This document shows, piece by piece, positions 1 through 10,002 of a DNA stretch of 64,000 nt; position 1 is the first letter of the stretch, and each line of letters begins with the position of its first letter. The stretch lies in contig NZ_CP093528.1 of the NCBI RefSeq assembly GCF_022682305.1, positions 3,407,501 through 3,471,500 of the forward strand. Direction: 5' to 3'. A program made the position numbers and the translations under genes. The DNA comes from Shinella zoogloeoides (GTDB lineage Bacteria; Pseudomonadota; Alphaproteobacteria; Rhizobiales; Rhizobiaceae). The notes under the pieces were generated by a model. It worked only from the letters and a program-made list of their open reading frames with translations, was not told the origin of the DNA and searched no databases.

Positions 1-278
1 ACAATCACCAGAGCGCCATCGCCAAGGGCATCAAGCCGGGCGTGAAGGTTCGCCAGGGTCAGGTGATCGGCTTCGTCGGCACGACCGGCCTGTCAACCGG
101 CCCGCACCTTCACTACGAGCTGATCGTCAACGGCAACAAGGTGGACGCACTGAAAATCCGCCTGCCGGGCGGTAAATCGCTGGAGGGCAAGGCCCTCGCG
201 CAGTTCGAGGTGGAGCGCCAGCGCATCGACGACCTGCTCGGACGCGGCGACGCGACACAGGTCGCCGAAACGCACTGA
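1..278 (+). CDS. M23 family metallopeptidase, C-terminal fragment
   Basis: The reading frame is open from the left edge (codons from base 3), so only the last ~91 residues are present. They contain the end of an M23 (LytM/lysostaphin-type) domain: the glycine-rich G-x-V-G-T-T-G strand, then GPHLHYEL, which carries the HxH zinc-ligand motif near the end of the fold. A further ~45 polar residues follow. M23 enzymes are periplasmic endopeptidases that cleave peptidoglycan cross-bridges, or are inactive activators of amidases. The HxH motif suggests a real peptidase, but the upstream metal ligands lie outside the window. The gene ends at a shared terminator facing clpB. Confidence 0.85.
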   Translation, partial: NHQSAIAKGIKPGVKVRQGQVIGFVGTTGLSTGPHLHYELIVNGNKVDALKIRLPGGKSLEGKALAQFEVERQRIDDLLGRGDATQVAETH

Positions 279-298
279 CAGCCGGCACTTCCGAATGC

Positions 299-332
299 AA
301 AAAGCGCGGGCCTCGACCCGCGCTTCTTTTTC
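299..332. terminator. bidirectional intrinsic terminator between M23 peptidase and clpB
   Basis: A 9-bp GC-rich stem (AAGCGCGGG / CCCGCGCTT) encloses a 6-nt loop. A T-rich run follows on the plus strand (324-332), and an A-run (299-303) precedes it and reads as U on the minus strand. It lies between two convergent genes and should terminate both. Confidence 0.8.
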
Positions 333-347
333 CAGGGCAATCCCCTA

Positions 348-2957
<2,610 letters not shown>

Positions 2958-3073
2958 CTGCCTCCATAACTCGGCCGGCCCATCAGGCACCGGTCGACGA
3001 TTCAGGATAGGGCTCCCATCAAGGCAAGCCCTCATTCGTGCGGGTGCCCGGCCATGCGACCGGCCAACCGCCT

Positions 3074-3111
3074 GAAGCGAATATGGTGGAGGAACTTTCG
3101 GAATTAAAGGG
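3074..3111 (-). promoter_or_regulatory. putative RpoH (heat-shock sigma) promoter of clpB
   Basis: Reading the minus strand, CCCTTTAA (3111-3104) is followed after exactly 17 nt by CCATAT (3086-3081). Alphaproteobacterial RpoH promoters are usually given as CNCTTGAA-N16/17-CCANAT, so this differs at one base of the -35 element. It would start transcription near 3074 and give a leader of about 115 nt. The position in front of a classical heat-shock gene supports the call; there is no experimental evidence. Confidence 0.6.
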
Positions 3112-3159
3112 AGCGTGGAGCGCGCGGAAGCACATTTTTCCGAGGGCTTGCCGAAACGC

Positions 3160-3186
3160 AAGAACCCGGCACAAGGCCGGGTTCTT
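3160..3186 (-). terminator. terminator hairpin after DUF4167 gene
   Basis: A perfect 11-bp stem (AAGAACCCGGC / GCCGGGTTCTT) with a 5-nt loop lies 23 nt past the stop of the DUF4167 gene. The U-run that follows on the minus strand is short and interrupted, so it may be only moderately efficient. Confidence 0.6.
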
Positions 3187-3209
3187 CGATATCCCAAAAG
3201 GATTTCCGC

Positions 3210-3854
3210 TTATTCGGAAGCGGCTTCCAGCGCCGGGGCGTCACCGCCGGACGGCTGTTCGCCATCACCCTCGGCGGCCTGGCCTTCGCCGCGACGCGGA
3301 CGGCGCGGGCGGGCGGCATTGCGGCGGCGCGGCGCGCGGCCGGCGGCCGGAGCGTCCTCGTCGAGCGCCACTTCGGCCGGCGTGCCTTCAATCACCGGCT
3401 GCGGGCCGGAACCGTCGACAACGGGCTGCTCGACGGCAGCGGCAGCAGGTGCCGGCTCGTCGAGGGCGGTCGAATCGATTTCGTCCTGATCGCGGTCGTA
3501 GCCGTCGCGATCGTTGAAATCGCTGCGCTCGCCATTGTCGGAACGGTCGTCACGCGGGAAGCGCTCCTGCATCTGCGCCTGGGCGGCGGCAATGATGCGG
3601 TTGTAGTGCTCGGCATGCTGCAGATAGTTTTCCGCCATGACCCGGTCGCCGGCGCTCTGGGCGTCGCGGGCAAGCGCGGAATATTTCTCGGCGATGTGCT
3701 GGGCCGTGCCCCTGATCTTCACGTCCGGACCCGAGCTGTCGTAGGTCCGCGTCAGGGGATTGCCACCCTTACGGTGGTTGTTGTGGTTGTTATTATTGTT
3801 GTTGTTATTGTTATTACGCCCGCGGCCGCGCTTGTTTTGCTGTCCTGGCCTCAT
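3210..3854 (-). CDS. DUF4167 domain-containing protein
   Basis: This 214-residue protein is of a kind found in Hyphomicrobiales. The first ~30 residues are basic and low complexity: RGRGR, then ten Asn in a row and more Asn/His. The conserved DUF4167 core follows at about 35-105 (TYDSSGPDVKIRG, then an Ala-rich helical segment ending HYNRIIAAAQAQ). The C-terminal half is acidic, Pro/Ala-rich and probably disordered, with a basic RRRNAARPRRPRRG patch. The function is unknown. The disordered basic start and Arg/Gly content suggest RNA or ribosome contact, but that is inference. It sits between prmC and clpB in the same direction, with a separate leader and its own terminator. Confidence 0.85.
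   Translation of the reverse strand: MRPGQQNKRGRGRNNNNNNNNNNHNNHRKGGNPLTRTYDSSGPDVKIRGTAQHIAEKYSALARDAQSAGDRVMAENYLQHAEHYNRIIAAAQAQMQERFPRDDRSDNGERSDFNDRDGYDRDQDEIDSTALDEPAPAAAAVEQPVVDGSGPQPVIEGTPAEVALDEDAPAAGRAPRRRNAARPRRPRRGEGQAAEGDGEQPSGGDAPALEAASE
3774..3815 (-). repeat. AAC/AAT codon repeat encoding poly-Asn
   Basis: Fourteen consecutive codons in the DUF4167 gene are AAC, AAT or CAC, giving N10-H-N-N-H. The run is nearly free of G on the coding strand and contrasts sharply with the GC-rich surroundings. It is a likely site of slipped-strand length variation in steps of 3 nt. Confidence 0.8.
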
Positions 3855-4185
3855 ATGTCACTCACCTAACGTATCGTGTCTTGATGATTCATGTGTCTGC
3901 AGGCTTGATCGGGACACGCCAGATCAAGCATCCTTACCTGCGGGCAAACCACGCCGGTCGGTGGTCCTGTCGCCGTAAGACGTCAAATTAACAGGTACCC
4001 GCACAGGGCAGTCTTCAACCCTAGCAACTCTTCGAGAGAGCAATCCTCGCGATCGGGTCATGCGGGAGCGAATCCCTTTCGCATGACCTCTTGCCCAGTG
4101 CGTGGCCGCAAACTATCCCGCTTCCCTCACAATTCCAAGCCTTTTCTTTGCGGTTGCGTAATTTGCTGCGGCCATGCAGCAAATC
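3855..4185. other. 331-bp intergenic region with two inverted repeats
   Basis: No convincing gene was found here. It holds the leader of the DUF4167 gene and the 3' flank of prmC. At 4056-4088, 9-bp arms GGTCATGCG / CGCATGACC enclose a smaller GGGA/TCCC hairpin. At 4156-4191, ATTTGCTGC / GCAGCAAAT with outer arms GCGTA / TACGC overlaps the prmC stop codon. The second may end or stabilise the prfA-prmC message; the first could be an operator or part of a structured leader. Confidence 0.5.
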
Positions 4186-5055
4186 CTACGCAGACGCTTC
4201 CCTGGAAAACACGAGGACGCGGTCGTTGCCACCGAGGTCCTGCGCCGCCTCTATGCGTGCAAAACCGTTTTTGCGCATGATCGCGGTAACGGTCTCCTTC
4301 TGGTCATAGCCGATCTCGTAGGCCACCAGGCCGTTTTCCCGAAGGTGATCGCTCGCCCCGGCCGCGATGGCCCGATAGGCATCCAGCCCGTCTTCTCCAC
4401 CATCCAGTGCCAGGATCGGGTCGTAGAGCCGGACGTCCTCGTCCAGCGTTCCGACCACGGAGCGGACGATATAGGGCGGATTTGACACGATGATGTCGAA
4501 TACGCCGGCCACGGCTGCAAACCAGTCGCTCTCGACCGTCTCGAAGCGGTCGGCGACCCCATTGATGTCGGCATTGCGCCGAGCCGTTTCAAGGGCGCCT
4601 GCCGAATAGTCGGCGCCCACGCCTGTCGCGCCGGGCACGAGGTCGAGCAAGGCGAGGCAGATCGCCCCGGTTCCCGTGCCGAGATCGAGGATGCGGCAGC
4701 CGCCGCCCGCAACCATCCGCTGCGCGTAAGGCACGAGCGTATCGACGAGGATTTCGGTATCCGGCCGAGGCTCCAGCGTCTCGGGCGAGAGCATGAGATC
4801 GAGCCGCGAAAAGGCCCGATGGCCAAGGATGCGATGCACCGGCTCACGCGCCGCGCGGCGCGTCAGCGCATCGTCGATCAGCGCTTGTTCGGACGGGTCG
4901 AGCGGACGTCCGCCATCGATGACGAAAGCGGTTGACGAGAGCTTCAGAAGACCGGCGATCAACAGCCGCGCATCCTGCGCGGCATCCGCGATACCCGCCT
5001 CGGAGAGCCGGCGCCGCGCGGCCGCCAATGCCCCGGCGAGCGTCGCGCCGCTCAT
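4186..5055 (-). CDS. prmC: peptide chain release factor N(5)-glutamine methyltransferase
   Basis: PrmC (HemK) methylates the Gln of the GGQ motif of release factors, using S-adenosylmethionine. The 289 residues have an N-terminal helical domain, the LEPRPDTE motif, the SAM-binding [11 protein letters not shown] strand-loop (about 120-130) and the catalytic NPPY motif within IIVSNPPYI. Its ATG overlaps the prfA stop by 4 nt (ATGA), so it is translationally coupled to its substrate. That is the usual prfA-prmC arrangement. Confidence 0.96.
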   Translation of the reverse strand: MSGATLAGALAAARRRLSEAGIADAAQDARLLIAGLLKLSSTAFVIDGGRPLDPSEQALIDDALTRRAAREPVHRILGHRAFSRLDLMLSPETLEPRPDTEILVDTLVPYAQRMVAGGGCRILDLGTGTGAICLALLDLVPGATGVGADYSAGALETARRNADINGVADRFETVESDWFAAVAGVFDIIVSNPPYIVRSVVGTLDEDVRLYDPILALDGGEDGLDAYRAIAAGASDHLRENGLVAYEIGYDQKETVTAIMRKNGFARIEAAQDLGGNDRVLVFSREASA

Positions 5056-6134
5056 CGGCCCTGTTCGCCGAGCTGCGCCAACTGGCCGGCCTGATAATCC
5101 GCCACCAGCGCATCGACCACTTCGTCGATTTCGCCGATCATCATCCGGTCGAGCTTGTAGAGCGTCAGGTTGATCCGGTGATCGGTGACGCGGCCCTGCG
5201 GGAAATTGTAGGTGCGGATACGTTCCGAACGGTCGCCCGAGCCGACCTGGCTCTTGCGGTCCGCCGAGCGCTCGCTGTCGGCGCGCTGGCGTTCCATGTC
5301 GTAGAGCCGCGAGCGCAGGATCTGCATGGCCTTGGCGCGGTTCTGATGCTGCGACTTTTCCGAGCTGGTGACGACAAGACCGGTCGGCAGGTGCGTGATG
5401 CGCACGGCCGAGTCCGTCGTGTTCACGTGCTGGCCGCCCGCGCCGGAGGAGCGCATCGTGTCGATGCGGATATCCTCGGCCCGGACCTCGATATCGATTT
5501 CCTCGGCTTCCGGCAGCACGGCCACCGTCGCGGCGGAGGTGTGGATGCGTCCACTCGCTTCCGTTTCCGGTACGCGCTGGACGCGGTGCACACCCGATTC
5601 GAACTTCAGCTTGGCGAAGACGCCGCGACCGGTGATCGTCGCGATGATTTCCTTGAAACCACCGGCCTCGCCTTCGCTGGAGGAGATGACCTCCACCTTC
5701 CAGCCATGCGCCGCTGCATAACGCTCATACATGCGGAAGAGATCGCCCGCGAACAGCGCCGCCTCGGAGCCGCCCGTGCCGGCACGGATTTCGAGGATCG
5801 CGCTCTTCTCGTCGGCGGCATCCTTGGGGAGAAGCAGAATCTGCATCTCCTTCTCGAGGCCTTCGAGGCGCTCCTTCAAATCGGGCAGTTCCATTTCCGC
5901 AAGGTCGCGCATCTCGCGGTCGGTCGCCTTGTCGGCAAGCAGCGTTTCAAGATCGCCGATCTCTCCGTTGACCTTCTCGTATTCGCGCACCTTGGCAACG
6001 ACGGGCTGAAGCTCGGAATATTCCGAAGCAAGGCGCACATAGGTCTCCGAATCCGGCCCCGCAGACATGCGCGCCTCGATCTCGCCGAAACGGCGTTCGA
6101 GTTCGCGCATCTTTTCAACGGGAAGCTTCGCCAC
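5052..6134 (-). CDS. prfA: peptide chain release factor 1
   Basis: RF1 ends translation at UAA and UAG. The 360-residue protein has the helical domain 1, the PCRF region with the [19 protein letters not shown] stretch, and the GGQ loop ([10 protein letters not shown]) that triggers peptidyl-tRNA hydrolysis. The anticodon-mimic segment reads [12 protein letters not shown]; in most RF1 proteins the discriminating tripeptide is PxT/PAT, so this loop resembles RF1 rather than RF2. A Lys/Gln-rich C-terminal domain completes the family length. It lies 21 nt downstream of ptsP and overlaps prmC. Confidence 0.97.
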   Translation of the reverse strand: MAKLPVEKMRELERRFGEIEARMSAGPDSETYVRLASEYSELQPVVAKVREYEKVNGEIGDLETLLADKATDREMRDLAEMELPDLKERLEGLEKEMQILLLPKDAADEKSAILEIRAGTGGSEAALFAGDLFRMYERYAAAHGWKVEVISSSEGEAGGFKEIIATITGRGVFAKLKFESGVHRVQRVPETEASGRIHTSAATVAVLPEAEEIDIEVRAEDIRIDTMRSSGAGGQHVNTTDSAVRITHLPTGLVVTSSEKSQHQNRAKAMQILRSRLYDMERQRADSERSADRKSQVGSGDRSERIRTYNFPQGRVTDHRINLTLYKLDRMMIGEIDEVVDALVADYQAGQLAQLGEQGR

Positions 6135-6155
6135 CGTTCAACTCCAGTCAGGTCT

Positions 6156-8423
6156 TTAAAGCGGGATGCCGTTCTCGGCCGCAAAGTCAGTGAGAATCCG
6201 GCGGATGGAAACCGTCGGCCGCAAATCGTCGAGCGCCGGCATCAGCAGCGATTCCAGCTTGCCGGCATCGAGCGAGAGCAGCATGGACTTCACCGGCCCG
6301 ATCGCCGCCGGCGACATGGAGACGGAGCGGAAACCGATGCCGAGAAGCGCCATGGCGGAAATCGGCTTGCTCGCCATCTCGCCGCAGAGCGTCACCGACG
6401 TGTCGTTGCGCTCGCCGGCCCGCACGATATCGCGCAGGATGCGCAGGAACGGCCGGCCGAGCGTGTCGAAACGGTCGGAAACGCGGGCATTGCCGCGGTC
6501 GACGGCCATGGCGAACTGGAAGAGATCGTTCGAGCCGACCGAGACGAAATCGACCTCGGCCATCAGCTCGTCGAGCTGCCAGAGCAGCGCCGGTACTTCC
6601 AGCATGGCGCCGAACTGCAGTTTCTTCGGCAACTGTTCGCCGAGCTTCGACTGGCGCTGGATTTCCTTCTGGAGAAGATCGCGGACCTCCTTCAGCTCGG
6701 AAACCTCGGTCACCATCGGCAGCATCAGCCGAAGATCGTTGCCGGCCGCAGCACGCAGCATGGCGCGAAGCTGGGTGCGCAGGAGGCCCGGCCGGTCGAG
6801 CGACAGGCGGATGGCGCGCCAGCCGAGCGCCGGATTCTCTTCCTCCGCCGCCCGGAAATAGGGCACCACCTTGTCGCCGCCGATATCGAGCGTGCGGAAG
6901 GTCACCGGACGCCCGCCCGCATGCTTCAGCACGTTGCGATAGAAGGCTTCCTGTTCCTCCGCCTTCGGCATGGTCGAGGCGATCATGAACTGGAGTTCGG
7001 TGCGGAAAAGGCCGATGCCCGAGGCGCCGGATTCGTTGAGATGCGGCAGGTCGACCAGAAGGCCGGCATTCATCTGCAGATTGATCGCGCGGCCGTCCTT
7101 CGTCACCGGATCGACCGCCCTGAGCGCCCGGTACTGTTCCTGCCGGCGGGCGCGGAACCGCACCTTTTCCTCGTAGGAGCGCTGCAGATCGGGCAGCGGT
7201 CGCAGATGCACCCGCCCGTCGTCCCCGTCGATGATGATGGAATCACCGTTTTCCGCCAGCGCCACCGCGCCGGCCGCCTGGCCGACCACCGGAATGCCCA
7301 TGGCCCGCGCGACGATCACTACATGGCTCGTCACCGCACCCTCTTCCAGCACGAGGCCGCGCACGTTCTCGCGCGGATAATCGAGCAGTTCCGCCGCGCC
7401 CATGGCGCGCGCGACGACGATGGCGTCGTTCGGGAAACTGCTGGCCGAAAGCTTCGCGCCATAGCCGGTGAGCTGACGCAGCAGGCGGTTCGCCAGATCG
7501 TCGAAATCGTGCATGCGCTCGCGCAGGTACGGATCCGTCAGGCGGATCATGCGCGCCTTGGTCTCGCTCTGCACCCGCTCAACCGCCGCTTCCGCCGTCA
7601 GGCCGTTGCGGATCGCCTCTTCGAGCTTCCTCACCCAGCCACGGTCGTGCGCGAACATGCGGTAGGTTTCCAGCACCTCGCGGTGCTCGCCCTCCATCGA
7701 CACCTCACGGCGCGACAGCATGTCGTCGATGGAAATGCGCAAGGAACCCAAAGCCTCGGCCAGCCGGCCAAGCTCATGCTCGGAATCCTCGTTGAGCAGA
7801 TTCGTGACGACGATGCGCGGCTCGTGCAGCACGACATAGCCAAGGCCGATGCCTTCGCCGAAGCTCGACCCCTCGATAGCGACGGGGCGGGAAAGATCCA
7901 GTTCGAGGCCGGGCTTGGTGAGCTTCTTCAGCTCGCCCGTCGCCACCATCTCGGCGATCACCATCGCCGTCGTCTCGAGCGCCTCGACCTCATCCTCGCG
8001 ATAGGTGCGGCTCGCCCGGTTCTGTACGACGAGAACGCCGAGCGCCCGGCCGGTGCGCAGGATCGGCACGCCGAGGAAGGAGTGATAGATTTCCTCACCC
8101 GTCTCAGGGAGATAGGTGAAGGCGGGATGCGACTGGGCGTCGGAAAGGTTCAGCGGCCGCGCGGAGGCGGCGATGGTGCCGACGAGGCCCTGCCCCATCT
8201 TGAGCTGGGCAAGGTGGACGGCGCCGGGATTGAGGCCTTCGGTCGCATAGAGCTCGAGGATGCCGTCCGAGCGGAGCACATAGACGGAACACACTTCCGC
8301 GACCATGTTCTGCGCGATCTGGCGCACGATCTGGTCCAGGCGCTCCTGCGGCTCGAGCGGCTCCGCCATCAACTCGCGCAGCCGCTTGAGAAGAACGCGC
8401 GGACCCGCGGAGAGGTCTCTCAT
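6156..8423 (-). CDS. ptsP: phosphoenolpyruvate-protein phosphotransferase PtsP (EI-Ntr)
   Basis: This is the first enzyme of the nitrogen phosphotransferase system. It takes phosphate from PEP and passes it to NPr and then EIIA-Ntr, linking nitrogen and carbon status to transport and K+ homeostasis. The 755 residues comprise an N-terminal GAF domain (about 25-165), the EI linker and phosphohistidine domain with the active His in EEGAVTSHVVIVAR (about H367), and the PEP-binding TIM barrel containing GLFRTELQFM, a KVVPYF strand and VSVGSNDL. I start at ATG 8423 (MRDLSAG) because GGGAGAC precedes it. The open frame continues upstream without family similarity. It lies 85 nt after lysC, with a small CCGGCGC/GCGCCGG hairpin in the gap. 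Confidence 0.95.
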   Translation of the reverse strand: MRDLSAGPRVLLKRLRELMAEPLEPQERLDQIVRQIAQNMVAEVCSVYVLRSDGILELYATEGLNPGAVHLAQLKMGQGLVGTIAASARPLNLSDAQSHPAFTYLPETGEEIYHSFLGVPILRTGRALGVLVVQNRASRTYREDEVEALETTAMVIAEMVATGELKKLTKPGLELDLSRPVAIEGSSFGEGIGLGYVVLHEPRIVVTNLLNEDSEHELGRLAEALGSLRISIDDMLSRREVSMEGEHREVLETYRMFAHDRGWVRKLEEAIRNGLTAEAAVERVQSETKARMIRLTDPYLRERMHDFDDLANRLLRQLTGYGAKLSASSFPNDAIVVARAMGAAELLDYPRENVRGLVLEEGAVTSHVVIVARAMGIPVVGQAAGAVALAENGDSIIIDGDDGRVHLRPLPDLQRSYEEKVRFRARRQEQYRALRAVDPVTKDGRAINLQMNAGLLVDLPHLNESGASGIGLFRTELQFMIASTMPKAEEQEAFYRNVLKHAGGRPVTFRTLDIGGDKVVPYFRAAEEENPALGWRAIRLSLDRPGLLRTQLRAMLRAAAGNDLRLMLPMVTEVSELKEVRDLLQKEIQRQSKLGEQLPKKLQFGAMLEVPALLWQLDELMAEVDFVSVGSNDLFQFAMAVDRGNARVSDRFDTLGRPFLRILRDIVRAGERNDTSVTLCGEMASKPISAMALLGIGFRSVSMSPAAIGPVKSMLLSLDAGKLESLLMPALDDLRPTVSIRRILTDFAAENGIPL

Positions 8424-8508
8424 CGCGTGGCGTCTCCCGAAAATGACGTTACCCCACCGGCGCGGATAGCGCCGGAGATCACAGGATCGGCGCCGACTCG
8501 GCCGGTCC

Positions 8509-9783
8509 TTACTTCTTATCGAGACCGTAGACGGAATGCAAAGTCCGAACGGCGAGTTCCGCATAGGGGCCGTCGATCAGGATGGAGATCTTGATCTCGG
8601 AGGTGGTGATGGCCTTGATGTTGATGCCCTTCTCGGCAAGCGCGCGGAAGGCCGAGGCGGCGACGCCCGCATGGCTGCGCATGCCGATGCCAATGACCGA
8701 GACCTTCACGAGGCCGGTCTCGTGCTGGATCACGTCGAAGCCGACCTGCTCCTTGGCGCCGTCGAGAACCTTGATCGCCTTCTCCATGTCGCCCGAAGGG
8801 ATGGTGAAGGTCATGTCGGTCTTCGAGCCGTCCTCGGAAATGTTCTGGACGATCATGTCGACATTGATATGGGCCTCGGCCAGCGGGCCGAAGATCGCGG
8901 CCGAAACGCCCGGCCGGTCGGCGACGCGGCGGAGCGAGATCTGCGCTTCATCCTTGGCATAGGCGATGCCGGTTACGACTTCCTGTTCCACGATCTCATC
9001 CTCATCACAAATCAGCGTACCGGGCGGGTTCAGAAGATCGCCCATGCCCGGCGCATCGGGATCCTCGAAAGAGGAGCGAACGAAGGTGCGTACCTTGTGC
9101 ACCATGGCAAGCTCGACCGAGCGCACCTGGAGAACCTTCGCGCCGAGGGACGCCATTTCGAGCATTTCCTCGAAGGCGATCTTCTTCAGGCGGCGGGCCT
9201 TCGGCTCGATGCGCGGGTCGGTCGTGTAGACGCCGTCGACGTCGGTATAGATGTCGCAGCGGTCCGCCTTGACGGCGGCGGCGATGGCGACGGCGGATGT
9301 GTCCGAGCCGCCGCGGCCGAGCGTGGCGACGCGGTTGTCCGGGCCGAGACCCTGGAAGCCGGCGACGACGGCGACCTGGCCCTCGCCCATGCGGCGGACC
9401 ATTTCCGCGCCGTCGATGTCGAGGATGCGGGCCGCGCCATGCGCGTTGTCGGTGCGGATCGGGATCTGCCAGCCCTGCCAGGAGCGGGCGTTGACGCCCA
9501 TCGACTGGAGCGCGATGGCAAGCAGGCCGGCGGTGACGAGTTCGCCCGAGGCGACGATGGCGTCATATTCGCGCGCATCGTAGAAGGGCGAGCTTGCGCC
9601 CGTCACCTTCGGCATGTTCTGCACCCAGGCGACCAGTTCGTTCGTCTTGCCGGACATGGCCGAGACGACGACGGCGACCTCGTGGCCGGCATCGACCTCG
9701 CGTTTCACATGACGGGCGACATTGTGGATACGGTCGAGGTCAGCGACGGACGTTCCGCCGAATTTCATCACGATGCGTGCCAT
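8509..9783 (-). CDS. lysC: aspartate kinase
   Basis: Aspartokinase phosphorylates L-aspartate, the first step to Lys, Met, Thr and diaminopimelate. The 424-residue monofunctional form has the N-terminal KFGGTSV motif, a kinase domain to about 250 with GRGGSDTSAVAIAAA, and two C-terminal ACT domains (about 265-340 and 345-415) that normally carry Lys/Thr feedback control. Length and motifs are standard. It heads a minus-strand run with ptsP, prfA and prmC. A palindrome lies about 105 nt upstream. Confidence 0.96.
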   Translation of the reverse strand: MARIVMKFGGTSVADLDRIHNVARHVKREVDAGHEVAVVVSAMSGKTNELVAWVQNMPKVTGASSPFYDAREYDAIVASGELVTAGLLAIALQSMGVNARSWQGWQIPIRTDNAHGAARILDIDGAEMVRRMGEGQVAVVAGFQGLGPDNRVATLGRGGSDTSAVAIAAAVKADRCDIYTDVDGVYTTDPRIEPKARRLKKIAFEEMLEMASLGAKVLQVRSVELAMVHKVRTFVRSSFEDPDAPGMGDLLNPPGTLICDEDEIVEQEVVTGIAYAKDEAQISLRRVADRPGVSAAIFGPLAEAHINVDMIVQNISEDGSKTDMTFTIPSGDMEKAIKVLDGAKEQVGFDVIQHETGLVKVSVIGIGMRSHAGVAASAFRALAEKGINIKAITTSEIKISILIDGPYAELAVRTLHSVYGLDKK

Positions 9784-9887
9784 GTCTGTGTACCGCTATT
9801 TTCGATATTCGCGCGAGCGCGCGGGAGAAACCGCGGGGTCTCTTAGCGGAAGACCCCGCGCTGCGCAATGCATGGCTTTCCGAAAGT

Positions 9888-9901
9888 GTACCAATCGGTA
9901 C
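9888..9901. promoter_or_regulatory. 14-bp palindrome upstream of lysC
   Basis: GTACCAATCGGTAC has 5-bp arms and a 4-nt centre, in the 219-bp gap between lysC and glpV. The shape resembles TetR-type operators, but no regulator gene is adjacent. The assignment is speculative. Confidence 0.3.
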
Positions 9902-9920
9902 GGTTCACCGGACGAAAAGA

Positions 9921-9944
9921 CCCGCGCGCCTTTCGGCACGCGGG
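9921..9944 (-). terminator. putative terminator of the glycerol operon
   Basis: A hairpin CCCGCG-C-GCC / GGC-A-CGCGGG with a TTTC loop and one C-A mismatch lies about 60 nt past the glpV stop. On the minus strand it is followed by TCTTTTCG. The position fits the end of the glp operon. Confidence 0.55.
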
Positions 9945-10002
9945 CCAGAGGGATCGGATATCGATGGGCCGCGGGCGAGAAATCCGCCTGCGGCCTTGCC
10001 GA

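Noticed and set aside
3038..3517. Short plus-strand frames over the clpB leader and DUF4167 gene
   Set aside because: They run antisense to supported features, lack ribosome sites and consist mainly of Arg/Pro/Ala.
4932..8594. A 1220-codon open frame on the plus strand opposite prfA and ptsP
   Set aside because: It is antisense to two clearly homologous genes. The product is His/Arg/Glu-rich with no domain, a usual shadow of GC-rich coding DNA.
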